A stretch of 64,000 bases of DNA from Carya illinoinensis (lineage: Eukaryota; Streptophyta; Magnoliopsida; Fagales; Juglandaceae). Under the pieces are notes generated by a model. The model made no database searches and had not been told where the DNA came from. It was given only the letters and a program-made list of their open reading frames with translations. The DNA lies in contig NC_056760.1 in NCBI RefSeq assembly GCF_018687715.1, positions 4,873,501-4,937,500 on the forward strand, given 5' to 3'. Made by a program: the position numbers and the translations under genes. Positions 47,701 to 61,134 of this stretch are shown in pieces (position 1 is the stretch's first letter; each line of letters begins with the position of its first letter).

Positions 47701-50700
47701 TATATCTTTATGGTCTTGTTTACCACTTTTTCATTCTCAATTGCATCCGATATCTGCATGTAAAAAATAATAATAATAATCTTATGTTTGTGGCAGGTAG
47801 CAAAACACAGAATTAATGTTTTTCGCTAAATTGGCATTAACCAACATGTCATTTTTGTTTCATATTCTTAAGAATCAACAACAATCAAGCTCCTTCACCT
47901 CCAAAGAGTCAAATGTAACAAAATCTAAATCAAATATCAACTTCAACAAATCATGTTTGAAGGATTAGGCTTCTGATGATTTTGAGTCTTAAATTACTAA
48001 TTTTCTCTAATAAGTTTGCGGCTTTCATTTCATATGTAGGAAAATGACTATGATTAAGCCTAAACTAATATTTTATCTATAATATGTATGCTGCTTTAGA
48101 AAAATAAGGTCTCAAATAGGTAAGTTTAGTTTTAGCAATGATTTTATCTACGTTTTTTCGTAGAAGTAGGACAGTTGATATGCAACCTACACTGTATATC
48201 AATTGATGGTCCATTGTGAATCTCCTGTGCTTTAATGTCCAATCCCTCAATTTGACTCCTAAGTTACAGAAAAAATATATTTTTCTTGAGTCCTACTTTG
48301 CCATTTTTTTCCTAACAGAAGTTTGATTTAAAAACTAAGTAGCAATAATACCAATAAACAAACACTCAATGTGTTGTGTTGAAAGTACCATTAACATCAA
48401 TAGTCGTTACCTCTGGATCTGCTAGTAAAATATCATCCAGAACAGGACCATTACTATGAACACCCTGATTCCTGATTTCGGTACTGCTCCATTTTGGTAA
48501 CCCAACATTCTGAAGACAAATGATAAAGTACTCTTATTTTCAAAGGAGAGAAACCACACATGGTCAAAAATATTATACATTAAATATATACATACAGAGA
48601 GAATAACACTGAGATCCAAATGCTGAGTTTTCATCAGAGAGATATCTCGTGGTCTTAATAAATCTGTCCGACCAATTATATCGTCCAACTTCTCATATCC
48701 CAACTGTGCCAACATGCCTCTTACCTGGCCATTTTTTAAAAGTAAAAAGTACATGAAAAAGGCTAGAAGAAAATGGACCTTGATGGATTTAACAAAAACA
48801 ATGGTGGTCACAATAGAGAGAAGATTCTGCAGTGATAAAGAATGGATCCACAAGGACCATAAAGATGGAAGACAAATCTCATCAGGGGAAAAATGAAAAG
48901 GCAGATGGATTACCTCTTCAGCAACATATAAAAAGAAGTTGACAAGATCACCAGGCACACCAGGGAACCTAGCTCGTAATTCTTCTCTCTGAAGTAAAAT
49001 GTGCGTTAAAAAAATGGACAAAACAAATGCAAACCAAACTCTATTTGGAAAGATCACAGGAAATAATGAAATCAAACTAACAGATTAGCCTTACCTGACT
49101 AGCAACACCAACTGGGCAGTTATTTGTGTGGCAAATGCGAGCCATCACACATCCAGTAGCAATCATTGCCACAGAACCAAACCCATACTCATCAGCACCC
49201 ATAGCTGCAGCCAGTAGGACATCAACTCCACTTTTGAAGCCACCATCAACTCTGAGAATAACCCTTTCCCTGAGCCCATTTTGGATGAGTGTCTGGAGAG
49301 GGCATCAATAATTAAATAGCATATACAGTCTCTACAAATAAAATCAAAAGAAGTAACTGCCTCTGCATATCTCATGCGTGTCAAATAGTAACCTGGTGAG
49401 ATTCTGTAAGTCCAAGTTCCCAAGGACCACCAGCATGCTTGATGGAACTTATGGGGCTGGCTCCAGTTCCACCATCATGCCCTGATATCTGCAAGGCAAA
49501 TGAGAGTTGTTGGTAACATACCAAATTGGGAAAGAAAAGGTAAGAAATATTAACCGTGACCTTTGAATTTTCACTGAGCAAAGAAGATAGGATTTTCAGC
49601 TTGAAAGTCAAATTAAACTTCTTTCAACATCTTCAGTAACATACTTTCAGAAAATGTTTAAAATGTAAACATAAACATACAAGATGTTGTCCAACATAAT
49701 AAAAAAATGGTTTCATATGTAAACGAATATATGCATTTAGTTAGAAGGCTTATTCCAAACTAAAGGATTTCTAGTTACTCGTGGTAAAAGCCTAAGGGCT
49801 CATTTGGACACTTGGAATATCTCATAATTCTGTGAATAGTAGTGAAATGGTTTGAGTTATAAAATGTTTTATTGGGTTTTGGGAAAGGAGAGAGAAAACT
49901 TTGAATAAATATATTATAAATTTAAAAAATTGTCTGAATATAATTTTTTAAAATTATTTTTATTTTGAAAGTTTGAAAACGTTGTATTGATTTCTGAGTT
50001 TTGTTTTTAGGTATGTAAAAGTTATAATGGTTAGGTAATGATTAGATGAAAAAGTTAAAATTGAAAAGTGTTTGTGTTTAAGTGATGTTTGGAATGGAAA
50101 TTGTGAGAAATTTTGAGAATTTCTCATCTCATCTCAAATATACCCTAAGATGCTTAAATTCAAACATAAGTTGCAAGACTGATTAAATCCCATTATAATC
50201 TTCAGCAAAGAGATCATCTCTTACTTCATTGTGATGTGGCTAGCACATTATCGCAAGCTGTCTTGTTATGATGATCAAGAGGTAATATTATTTCTCTTTT
50301 TCTTCTCGTTATTATTTTCCTTTGACGATTCTATACATACATTTTTTTATTAGTATTCTATACATACATTAGAAAGGAAAAATTTAGAATGGGGCAGTTA
50401 CCCATTATCTTTCAAGCATTTAAGGGAGGGGTGGCGAACCAAAGAAAACAAGCAAAAGAATACTAGAGCATGGTTTTCTTAGTTAACAAAATAAGAAGCC
50501 ATAGATCAATATATAACATTTAGTTTAAAAAAATAAATAAATAAATTAAAGACCAATATAGAACTCCCTTTACAAACTCAGCTCCCATATGCAACTGGGT
50601 TACCATGCTACTAGCATACTGTCTGTAACATAGTCCGAAGGAACACACAAGTTTCTGACATCTCCATAATGAGATATAGAATGGAGAAACTATGCTGCAG

Positions 50701-53700
50701 AAATGTAAGATAGCTCACTGCTTAAAATGCAAAGATGACAATCTATATACCTGTATAATATCAGCATTACCCTTTGAAACCCCAGAAGCAACAGTGCCAA
50801 TTCCAGCTTCTGCCACTAACTTTACTGAAACCTTAGCCTTAGGATTAACCTTTTATTCAGCAAAGATTAGTTATCATTTTGATCAGAGTGCTAAGTATCT
50901 CATTCTTAAAAAATATTCAGATTTATGCAACTGATAATCACCTGATGAAGGTCAAAGATCAATTGTGCAAGATCCTCTATAGAATAAATGTCATGGTGTG
51001 GTGGTGGAGAAATCAGTGGTACCCCAGGTTTAGAATTTCTCAACCTTGCAATATATGCACTAACTTTCTTCCCCGGCAGCTGACCACCTTCACCAGGCTT
51101 TGCACCTTGTGCAATTTTGATTTCTAATTGATCAGCATTGACCAAGAATGTTGGAGTGACCCCAAAACGTCCTGAAGCAACCTGAAGATGATGCAGTGAC
51201 TTCAGTAGAGTAACAATATTTAAATGCTTAGTTGGAAGCTAAACTCCTAACAAATTCATCAAGAAAGAACAGCCTTATGATTATGATTAAAAGATCATCA
51301 CTTTCTCTCTAATCATCGAATAAACACAACTATGCAGATGTTGGACCACAGTGATAAACACTGAAAAATATAGTTAGAGATTGTGGAAAACATGAAGTTA
51401 TGAACTTTTTCTGAAGCAGAAGTTTAATGAAGTGACCTGCTTGATAGCACTTGTAGCTGTATCCCCATTTTGAAGACCCTTGAGATGAGGCAGTGTTGGT
51501 GAATACCCGTCAACAACATCTGTAAGTGGTCTCCAGCGTATGGGATCCTAGACGTCAAATATACCAAGCATATCACAATCTCCAAATATGTCTCAACTTT
51601 ACAGATGGAACTAAGAGTGGATATAAAAAATTAAATGTTTGAAAATGGTTGTGCATTACAACCAACTTAAAGAAAGAGCAAACTACCTCACCACCTTCTC
51701 CAGAGTTTGATCTTCCACCTAATCTATTCATTGCAATGGCAATTGCTTCATGAGTTTCTCTTGAAATTGCTCCAAGTGACATCCCGCCGGTGCAAAACCG
51801 CTGAACAACAGATACAGCAGGTTCAACCTTTCCCACAGGAATTGGGGTACGATCACTTTTGAACTCGAGAAGATCACGAAGAACCTATGCCAAACAACAA
51901 GACCAGTAAACTTTATATGACAACAGAATGTAGATTTTAAAAAATAAATAAATAAATAAAAAATATCAATGAGAAAACAATAGATGACTAGGCAGAACTC
52001 ACATTGACAGGTCGGTTGGCCAAATGTTGCTGATAAACTGAAAAGGAACTTTCACTCTTTTGGCGAACGGCTTTGTGGAGTAATTTTGACATCTCAGGGT
52101 TGTTTCCATGATACTCCCCTAACAAAAAATAAAATAAAATGAAGTAAGAGCAAATAGGCTTCAGAACTCTCTCTCTCTCTCTCTCTCCCTCTCCCTCTCT
52201 CCCTGTACATTTTTTATTTTCTCTCTGTGATCTACACTGAAATCATCATCCCATTAGCATTTACTGGGTCTGCAATATTTCTGGTTCAAGATGGGCTATT
52301 TAAAGCACTTATTAATAGAAACCAAGGTTTTTGTATTATCATTAGAGGGGGGAAATTTCTTCTGTATTACTGAAAGAGGCAGGAAGGTTACCAAGGAGTT
52401 GGTATTCAGCCTTTCTAGCGCTCGTTGGCCGGCAAACACGGTAGAAGAATGCTCCCTTTCGGAGGGAAGGTAGGATTTTTTCAAGACTTTTTGGGTTGGG
52501 TCTTTGGCAATAGTTGCTCACCGGCATTCTAATGCCTTTGGACGCTACTTGGAAGTCACTGAATAGGGTGGTAATGGGCGTCGAGGCCTGCTTGTGTTCC
52601 CGGCAGGGACGGAAGGACGGGTGGAAAAATCTGTCCATGGAGATGAAGCATGCTCTATCTTCCCTCTCCAAGGTTCCAGTGGTGGGAAGAGGAAATAGGT
52701 GGGAGATCAAACTAGGATGTACGCCGAGGTTGCATTGGGTGGTAGTGTAGGAAGTAGGGGGGGGGGAGTACATGGCGGTACGGGACAAGCTATGGTGTCA
52801 CAAAATGGAGAAAAGGACAAAAAGAAATAGGTAACAGGGGAGTGTTCTCTAGAAGGGAGGGTTGATCCAAACTCTATACCTGAAATAGTTGAAGGTGGTC
52901 TGTTCGATGCCTGTGCAAGAGAAAGTAAGGGACAGAAGGTACTCTTTGGGCTGAATGAGGAGCTATGTTGTTTGAAGAAGGTTGTCAAAGCACTTATAGG
53001 TAGGGTGGACTGGGATTTAATTCTTAGGCTGGGCATAGGCCTGGGCCAATCTAGGTCTGGGTCAAGGCTGAAATTAGGGTTGGATAAAGGTAAAATGAGA
53101 GTGGGCGTGGGCTTGGGCTTGGGCCCGACATGCCAAGCCCAACCCAAAATGAGATGGCATCTTAAAAGGACCGGGCCTTCCTTTGAAAAGGGCTCCACGT
53201 CCTCAGCTGGGCCCAGTGAGATGTTGACTCAACAATGGCAGCAGCCCAAAAAGAGCCAGTGAGGACTATTCCGTTGCCAGCGATGAGCTGTTGGGGCAAT
53301 GGCCCAACACCAACAGCTCATCGCCAGCAACTTCAAGGGCTAACTTCGGTAACCCCTACACCAGAAATCTTGCGTTTGAAGTGAGTTTGCGACTTGAGGA
53401 GGCTACACAACTAGATCCCGTGTCAATGGGATGGCCAATGGTCAGTGGAGAGGCACAAAAGGGTGCAACGGACCTGTCGGGTTGCCTCCCGCCATCACGG
53501 TCGTGAAAGCAAAGTCACCGATGCCAGCAACTGTTAAGTTACCGTAGGATTCTGCGAGGCGAGAACTAGAGCGTTGCTAGGAGGGTTGCAACACTATGAG
53601 AAGTCACAGAACATGCCAGCGGCGACCTCTGGGCTGACAGAACTTTCCTCAGATGCCCAAAAACCAATAAAGTCACCGGAAACCTCTTAGTTGCCCAAAA

Positions 53701-56700
53701 TCCCTATCTGTTGACCCTGACAGTGTGGGAAGCCTGGGTAACTCAGAGGAGGTTGCCATGGAAGGGGCTCTAGTAGTATTTGAGTCTACAAATGGAGAGG
53801 ATGCAGTGAGGGGCAGGTTATCTGTTGAGGGGACAGAACCTACTCCATTGAACTCATTTCATCTAAGGGTGTCAGATTGGGTAATTCAAAAAGCCATGAA
53901 GATCAAACTTGTGTTGGGATTACATGCTAGGGTTTTGAAGATGAATAATTACTCACAGTTATTGAAGCTGGACATGCACAAGCCAAAGCTGATCCCTCTC
54001 TTAATTTGGACCAAAAAAGAAAAGAAAAGAAAAAAAAAAGAGAGAACTCAAGAGACTTACATGGGCAATGAACGATGAAGGATGGGGGCAGAGCTCTAGC
54101 TAAGGGCATCTTAAGGGAAGGGCGACGACAGTTCTGATATGAAGCCAAAAAATATATCTTTGAACATAAGGGGGCTAAACGAGCAGGCCAAGTTAGAATT
54201 AATTACAAGGCAAATAGTTCGAAGTTTGTGGAGAGGGCATCATGGGGAGGTCGTATCTGCCTTCTAAAGGAGCATCGGGTGGTGTCCTTATCATGTTCAA
54301 TAAAAGGTTGGTGGAAAGATTAAAAGAATGTGTGGGTGATTGCACCGTGGATTGCTTCTTGTAAATATAGAAGATGGGTTCCAATGGGCATTTGCAAGAG
54401 TTTACGGCCTAATATTGACGTAGAAATAAGATCTTTGTCGGAAGAATTGGTGGGACTTCTTAGTTGGTGGGAGTTACCAAGTTGTATAGGGGGTGATTTC
54501 AATGTATCAGGTTTCCCGAGTGAAAGGTCAGGTACATCTCACATCACACATGCCATGGGGGAATTTTCTGATTTCATTTCAAAACAGGCGCTTATGGATA
54601 TCCCACTAACAGGAGGCACATTTACTAGGTCCAACACTCGAGAACTCCCATCTTGGTCAAGAATTGATAGATTTTTGCTAACTCCATAATGGAAGTTCAT
54701 TTTCCTGATGTAACTCAAAGACAACTTCCTAGAGTATGCTCTGATCATTTCCCTATCCTCTTGGACTGTGGAGGCATCCAAGGAGGCAAAAGGTATTTTA
54801 AATTCAAAAATATGTGGTTTAATTCTGACGGTTTTGTAAACAGGGTCAAGCAATGGTGGTCCTCTTATGATTTCCAAGGCTCTCCAAGCTTCATATTGGC
54901 AAGAAAGTTAAAGGCGCTTAAACACAATTTGAAGCAATGGAATGAACAATTGTTAAGCAATGTACTACTACAACAACGCTCCCTTTTGGAGGAATTACAG
55001 GGTTTGGAGGGTGAGGAGGAGGCAAGAACTCTCTCTGAATCCGAAAATACTTGCAAGAGTCAGGTGGTAACTGAACTTAAACGAGTATTATTGATAGAAG
55101 AGATCTCTTGGAGACAGAAATTAAGGGCACTATGGCTCAAGGAGGGAGACAAGTCCACAAAGTTCTTTCATAGGGTGGCTAATTCACATCGGAGAAACAA
55201 CGCTATTGATACATTGATGGTAGATTGAGCAGGTTCTTCGAATCAATCAAGTATCAAGGACTACATTATACAATATTACGAACATCTCCTAGCCAAACAG
55301 CAACCATGGAGACCGACAGTAGATGGGTTGACTTTCTCAACACTAGATCAACAGTGTAGGGGGCTCGAGAGGCCCTTTGAAGAAGAAGAGGTATGCAAAG
55401 TTGTTCAAGGCATGGCTAGTGACAATGCCCCAGCCCTGATGGTTTTACCATGGGTTTTTTCCAAACACGTTGGGAAGAGATCAAGGGTGACCTTATGCTG
55501 GTATTTCAAGAGTTCTATACGTGTGTTAGCTTTGAAAAAAGTCTCAATGCTACCTTTCTAGCACTCATTCCCAAAAAGGTGGGGTGAGCGAATGTTCGAG
55601 ACTATCGTCCCTTTAGCCTTGTGAATGGGGTCTACTAGATTCTTTCAAAAGTGCTAGCGAATCAATTGAGTATGGTGATGGAGAAGTTAATCTCGAAGCC
55701 ACAAAACGCATTTGTCGAAGGCAGACAAATTCTAGATTTGGTTCTAATTGCAAATAAAGTGCTGGATGGACGACTCAAATCTCGAGAACCTGGGCTACTT
55801 TACAAACTAGATATGAAAAAAGCCTATGATCATGTTAATTGAAAATTCTTGCTTTATTTACTTGCAAGATGCGGTTTTGGAGAGAAATGGCTGAAATGGG
55901 TAGATTTTTGCGTCTCAATATTCTGTTTCTCTATCTTGGTGAATGGTTCACCTGTGGGTTTCTTTGATTCCTCCCATTGTTTGATAGAAGCTCTCAGTAT
56001 GATGATTGTAGGCCTTGTGAAATGTGGTTTTCTCTACAGTTTCTCGGTGGGGAATGGCAACTCTTTTAATCTTTCTTACCTACTGTTTGCTAATGACACG
56101 TGGAATAAACCTAGAGTATATCCAATCTTTGAGGGCTCCTCTTCTTTGTTTTGAAGTTGTTTCATGTTTGAGAATTAATCTCTCAAAGTCTGAATTGGTA
56201 CCGATGGGGAATGTTCCTGAAGCGGTAGCTCCTCTCTTGGGATGTAAGGTATCTTCTCTACCTCTTCAGTATCTTGGCTTACCCTTGGGTGCTTCCTTTA
56301 AATCTGAGCAGATTTGGATTTGGGATGTTGTGATTGAAAAAGTGAAGAGCACGTTAGCATCTCAGAAGAGGTTGTATCTATCGAAAGGTGGTAGTCTCAC
56401 GTTGATTAAAAGTACTCTTTCTAACCTCCCCACCTATTTTTTGTCATTGTTCCTGCTCCCAGCTAAGGTTGCCAACCGTATTGAGAAGCTAAAACGGGAT
56501 TTTTTATGGAGTGGTTTAGGGGATGAGTTCAAGTTCCATTTGGTCAATTGGTCCATGGTTTGCAGTCCATTTTTTGGGGGTGGATTGGGGATTCGTAACT
56601 TGATGAAGTTCAACCAAGCTCTATTGGGTAAATGATTTTGGCGGTATCAACATGAAAGAGGGGCCCTGTGGAAGTCCATCATTGATGCGTAGGTTGGGGA

Positions 56701-59700
56701 ATCATAAGGTGGTTGGTGCTTGAATGAGGTACGAGTCTCACATGGGGTGGGTTTGTGGAAATACATTAGGAAGGGTAGGGAGACCTTCAAGAGACATACA
56801 CACATTGTAGTGGGTGATGGCTCTTATGTCAGATTTTGGCATGATAAATGGTGTGGTGAATGAAGTCTCCAAGACACTTTCCCCACCATATTTGAGCTCG
56901 CACAAGCAAAGGATGCATGCCATCAATAGCGGATCTCTTGGCTTTTTCTAGTGGATCCCCTCACTAGAATGTTGATTTCACTAGGGCATCCCAAGACTAG
57001 GAGTTGAAGGTTATCAAAGAGTTCTATATGGCACTGTATTCCATGCGTATGATCGAGGGTACTATGGACTAGATGTTTTGGAGCCCTTCCAAGAAAGGTA
57101 AATTCACGGTCAAATCATTTCACAAAGTTTTAACAACCCCAGGCATGCCCACATTCCCATGAAAGACCATCTGGTAGATGAAACCCCTTCAAAATCAACC
57201 TTTTTTTTTGTTTGGACGGTAGCATGGGGCAAAATTCTCACCACAGATAACCTAAGGAGACGTCAGATAATGGTGTTGGACTGGTGATGCATGTGTAAGA
57301 AAGATGATAAATCAGTTGACCATCTGTTTCTATATTGTGAGATGGCCAAGATCATGTGGGCTGATTTTTTTACAGGACTTGGATTATCATGGGTCATGCC
57401 TCGTAGATTGGTGGAATTTCTAGCATGCTGGAGAGGTTTCCAAGGAAATACACAAGTTGCAGTAATCTAAAAAATGGTCTCCATATGTATGTGTTGGTGT
57501 ATCTGGTGAGAGCGAAATGATAGAAGCTTCGAAAGCCACGAGAGAACAATGGAGCAGCTGAAAGTTTTTTTCTTTAAAACATTGTTTTCATGTGTGGGGG
57601 CCATTGTTTGTAACGGACTAAATGTCCGTGACTTTCTACTTTCAGTTGTAAACTCTAGTTAGGTACTTTTCATGCATACTCCCTGTGTACTTGGGCTTTG
57701 CCTATTAATATGAATAAAACTTCTTGATTACCGATTTAAAAAATAAATAAATAAATAAATAGAATAAACAAACCCAAAATTTTCTTGGTTATGTATTACT
57801 TATCATTTACTTGGTCATGTATTAATTATAGCATGGCTAGAATCAGTTCTGGAATGGTATAACATGTTCTATTAAAGTGATAATAAGCTATACCTCCTGG
57901 TCTGAATTGTATAAATCCAAAATTTTCTAGTCTTTTAGCCGTATCCTCAGAGAAAGCCTTCACCCAAAAAGATAAAGTCTCCCTTGCTAGCTGCAAAAAA
58001 GGAGGATTTCAAAAAATGGAATTTAATTGACATAGACACCATCAGTACAATGCACCATCATGTATAAGTTCAAAGATTATAATTAGTTCAGGAAATTGCA
58101 CTGTACAAACCAACCACTGTCTGCGAAACTTAGGCGAACCAACTGAGAAATTCAATAGGTGACAATGACATGTAGCCAAAAGAAATAAAGCCCCAAATTA
58201 ACACACTAAAAACAAATTGATAGCAGTAATAACAAGTTATTACAGTTCTCCAATTCCAAAGAAAGTGAGTTCCCAGAAACATAGCTTTAAGTTCTGTCTT
58301 TATGCTCACATGCAAACTCACAGTAGTTTTATATTACAATTTTGTGAAACTTATAGCTACCTCCGCTCTAACAGTAATTGTAATAGTTCATCACCTCCTA
58401 AACAATCCAGTTTCCCCATTCCCCAAAGAGAATTAGATATGCTCACAATGCAGTCTTTGCTCAAGCCCAAACTCACAGCAATACAATTTTATCTTTCACT
58501 GAGGTGAAACTCATCTAATTCTGCAGTGAATTCATTTGTTTTTACTGAAGAGAATACCTTTTCGTGAGTTAAGTGGGTTCTATAAAATTTGTTTAAAAAT
58601 AAATTTCCTGGACACTTCTACTATATGACTGTTGAAGTAACTAATCCCCCCAAAAAAATATGTTGAATTTCAAGGCCAAGTGCTTCATTTAAGCTGGGTT
58701 TCTTACCTCATCAAAAGTTAATCCACCAATACTGGAAACGCTCCCACAAAACGCAAGATCAACAATCTCCTTCCCCAGTCCATAAATCTCAAATATCTGT
58801 GCACCACAATAACTAGATACCGGAAACTGGTAATTAGATTGTCACCATGATCAGAAAACATAAATAACAAACGCAAAACATAAAGGGGCCTATTAAAAAA
58901 AGAATGTGGAAAACAATGTAACCATAAAATAATTCATACAGAAACAATAGAACTTATTCTTAAAAAAACAGTAATGAAGGAGCGGTTCATACCTTGAGAG
59001 CAATGAGATGCCCATTTTGGAAAGAATTTTGAGAAGACCGGATTTAACAGCCTAAAATGGTACGGAGCAGTCAATATAAATTACTAGTGAATAGGATAGA
59101 CCAAGAATTTAATGTTTCCCATTGTAGCCATCGATAAACAAGTAGATAAGTCATTACATAATGGTCTTAAAATAAAAGGAACCATCAAACTTCCCTATTC
59201 GTAGAAACTTTATAGAAAAGTCAAAAGAAGGGATGTTGATTACATTTTCTGTCAAAAACCACCATAAATATGCCAGATATTCAGTCTTTACATGCTTCAA
59301 CCCTGCGTCCTTCAACGTAATATTGAGGGTGTGTGCGCACAGCATCAGTGTGCATGTGCGACTAGTATCTTCTCAGTCCGTATATTAGTTTGATAATTGT
59401 AGAATTTTAAATTATACCATAACATCTGTAATCTTCATCTTATGTATTAATATGCTGGACAATAAACAAGTTTCTTATGTTCCAGATTGCTTTAGTAATT
59501 GTGTACATTCAGTAACTCGTATATCCACCTCTGAAAAACCCTCAATTTTGACTATAGGTATCCACATCCGTTAATCTTTCGGATAAATTTTAATTTTAGA
59601 TCTAAACTTGCATTGTTATGTGAAACCAACTTTCAACCAATACCTAACGAACAGGTTTTTCTACACAATCATAACTCGTTTCAAACCCATGGTGCATTAT

Positions 59701-61134
59701 CCTTTCAGCTATCTAAATTGTTTTTCTTGATTCACAAAAGTATTTTACCTTCTTGTTTTTTACTTTTTGATACATAAAGACAACAAAATATTACTAAAAA
59801 TGTGTTGGGGTGCAACCCACATACATAGGAAAGACAGCGATTACCTATTGCAAACCCAGGTAATTTTATTTAGAAGGTTTCTCTCATCATATTAGATTAG
59901 TACCAAAAACAAATTTAAAAAACCAATATAAACAGCATAAGAACCAATACTGTGATGGCTTTTACAAGAATTAACTAAATATTTCTTCTCACGTTTTTTG
60001 TACACACTTAACATGAGTGCCTGAATTAAATTTGGCCACAAACACAATCTGGATGTATGATACACCAAGTATTCCTTATAATTGTTACAATAGGCATCTT
60101 GCCCTTGCTCATGCTGGTATAGATCCAAAAATATTACTTCATATATTGACATACTGACCTTGCAATAGTTCTTTTGAGCCTGCTCAATCGTTACAGTAGG
60201 CATCTTTCCATTCCTCATCAAGTTTACTGTTTTATTACTCAGACGCCACTGCCGGCAAGTCTCCAATGCCAAATACGGACATATGGCACTGAAAAATTAA
60301 TTTCAGGGCTACAGAGTTGAGCATTTTCAGGATAATAAAGTTCAGCACAAGCAAAATAAGAATTCTAATACAGATGGATGCAGAACCCTCCGAAGTCCCT
60401 TAATAAAACAGCTATTGTCAAGTTTTTAGTGGATGGCATATGAGAATTCTTGGCAAGCATCAACACATCCTTACTGATATGCATGTAAAACAGCAACAGT
60501 TGATGATACAACAGTCTATTTTGAAGCCTTTTAAAAGTACAATATTCTACGATAATGGGGAATCAAATTAGTTACTAGACATGCTGAAATCTAATCTTGT
60601 CCCTTTATCACATAGATTTACTTTCAAGGAACTTTTCCTACATTTGTTGAAAATACACCATTTCATTTATATGGACCTGGTTCAAGTTTCCAACAATTGA
60701 TATATAATACAAAACGACTTCTTTTACTTCCTACGTAATGTCATTTATCTAATTGAAACAAAACAGAAGGTGAATGAGCCTATATCAGTAAATATCTTAT
60801 TTTATTCCCCTTGTGAAAGAGAAGATAAGCATCCCGAAGTAATTGGCACCAGATCAAACAAAATATTTCCTCAAGAAAGTAATATGAAAATTAGTTTCAA
60901 TATTTTTCAGCATAAACAGAAACATTATAAAATGTGAAAAAAACCACTATGTAGAAAAATATCAAGGAAAAATGACCTTGCACCATATCCAATTAAACAG
61001 GCAAACTGATGGGTGCTGAAGCACTGAGCAGTGTCCACTATAATAGACGCTGACATTCGCAAGCCATTCTGAATAAGATGCTGATGAACAGCACCAACAG
61101 CAAGAAGTATTGGAACTGCAGGACGAGTTGCTTC
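44737..61134 (-). CDS. GLU1: Ferredoxin-dependent glutamate synthase (Fd-GOGAT), 3' part
   Basis: Exons in gene order: 60977-61134, 60159-60288, 58993-59051, 58707-58812, 57894-57990, 52003-52118, 51687-51884, 51437-51547, 50942-51181, 50751-50849, 49393-49488, 49095-49292, 48914-48988, 48596-48724, 48411-48509, 47611-47753, 47385-47478, 46691-46929, 46521-46599, 45531-45614 and 44737-44898 (TAG). They join in frame to 903 residues; the amidotransferase N-terminal half lies right of the window. Seen are the central region ([13 protein letters not shown]), the FMN/synthase domain ([43 protein letters not shown]), 3Fe-4S cysteines C518, C524 and C529 (C-x5-C-x4-C), and the C-terminal GXGXG beta-helix domain. 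No pyridine-nucleotide beta subunit is fused at the end, which separates it from NADH-GOGAT. The enzyme makes glutamate from glutamine and 2-oxoglutarate in plastids. A LINE enlarges the intron at 52119-57893. Confidence 0.96.
45031..45364. mobile_element. MITE-like element in the last Fd-GOGAT intron
   Basis: The ends GGATTAATTACAAAATTAGT and, reversed, GGGTTGATTACAAAATTAGT form a long imperfect inverted repeat of about 35 bp. The flanking 9-mers AATATATTA and AAGATATCA match at seven of nine, consistent with a Mutator-type 9-bp target duplication but not proof of one. The interior is not coding. Confidence 0.6.
46031..46193. mobile_element. Short MITE-like inverted-repeat element in a Fd-GOGAT intron
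   Basis: AGCACAATTGTGCACTAATC near the left end pairs with GATTAGTGCGCGACTGTGCT near the right end. It sits in intron 45615-46520, the next intron upstream of the previous MITE. Confidence 0.6.
49796..50152. mobile_element. AT-rich MITE-like element in a Fd-GOGAT intron
   Basis: Ends near GGCTCATTTGGACACTTGG and TCTCATCTCATCTCAAATAT with an A/T-rich core (GTAATGATTAGATGAAAAAG) recall the GTTTGGATAATGAG family. It lies inside the intron 49489-50750. Confidence 0.45.
52171..52205. repeat. (CT)n microsatellite
   Basis: A CT run becoming CCCTCT, between the Fd-GOGAT exon at 52003-52118 and the LINE. Confidence 0.9.
54330..54689 (+). pseudogene. LINE endonuclease fragment
   Basis: About 119 residues containing GGDFNV and the end motif [12 protein letters not shown] of the apurinic-like endonuclease in plant LINEs. 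A stop ends it just before the next fragment. Confidence 0.85.
54689..55228 (+). pseudogene. LINE endonuclease C-terminus and linker fragment
   Basis: A 179-residue frame with the SDHFP motif (endonuclease end), then the conserved linker with [13 protein letters not shown] and [21 protein letters not shown] that precedes the reverse transcriptase in plant L1 elements. Confidence 0.85.
55328..56635 (+). pseudogene. LINE reverse transcriptase fragments
   Basis: Broken frames at 55328-55561, 55651-55842, 55849-56154 and 56024-56635 cover [43 protein letters not shown] and [15 protein letters not shown]. Stops and at least two frame changes separate them, and the catalytic second Asp region reads AND rather than ADD. 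Confidence 0.85.

Larger units (their letters stand above)
52290..57745 (+). mobile_element. Degraded L1-type LINE inside a Fd-GOGAT intron
   Basis: Oriented opposite to Fd-GOGAT. Order: an ORF1-like region (about 52.3-53.5 kb), endonuclease (54.15-54.8 kb, with GGDFNV and SRIDRFL), linker with [13 protein letters not shown], reverse transcriptase (about 55.3-56.6 kb, LDMKKAYDH), then a C-terminal cysteine-rich region (about 57.28-57.35 kb) with CXXC and HLFLYC. The 3' end has GTACTTGGGCTTTGCCTATT, AATAAAAC and an A-rich AAATAAAT tail. Many stops and frameshifts break it and the usual FADD motif reads FAND. The left boundary is approximate; no target duplication was found. Confidence 0.9.

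Noticed and set aside
52342..53198. Minus-strand frames of 148 and 163 codons
   Set aside because: They are antisense shadows of the LINE ORF1 region and do not continue the Fd-GOGAT frame.
58797..58840. Fd-GOGAT exon acceptor at CACAG before ATATTTGAG, or an extension to TTTCCGGTATC
   Set aside because: Using the TCTAG acceptor after 58812 restores [12 protein letters not shown] and keeps the frame with the preceding exon. The alternatives break the frame or lose conserved residues.
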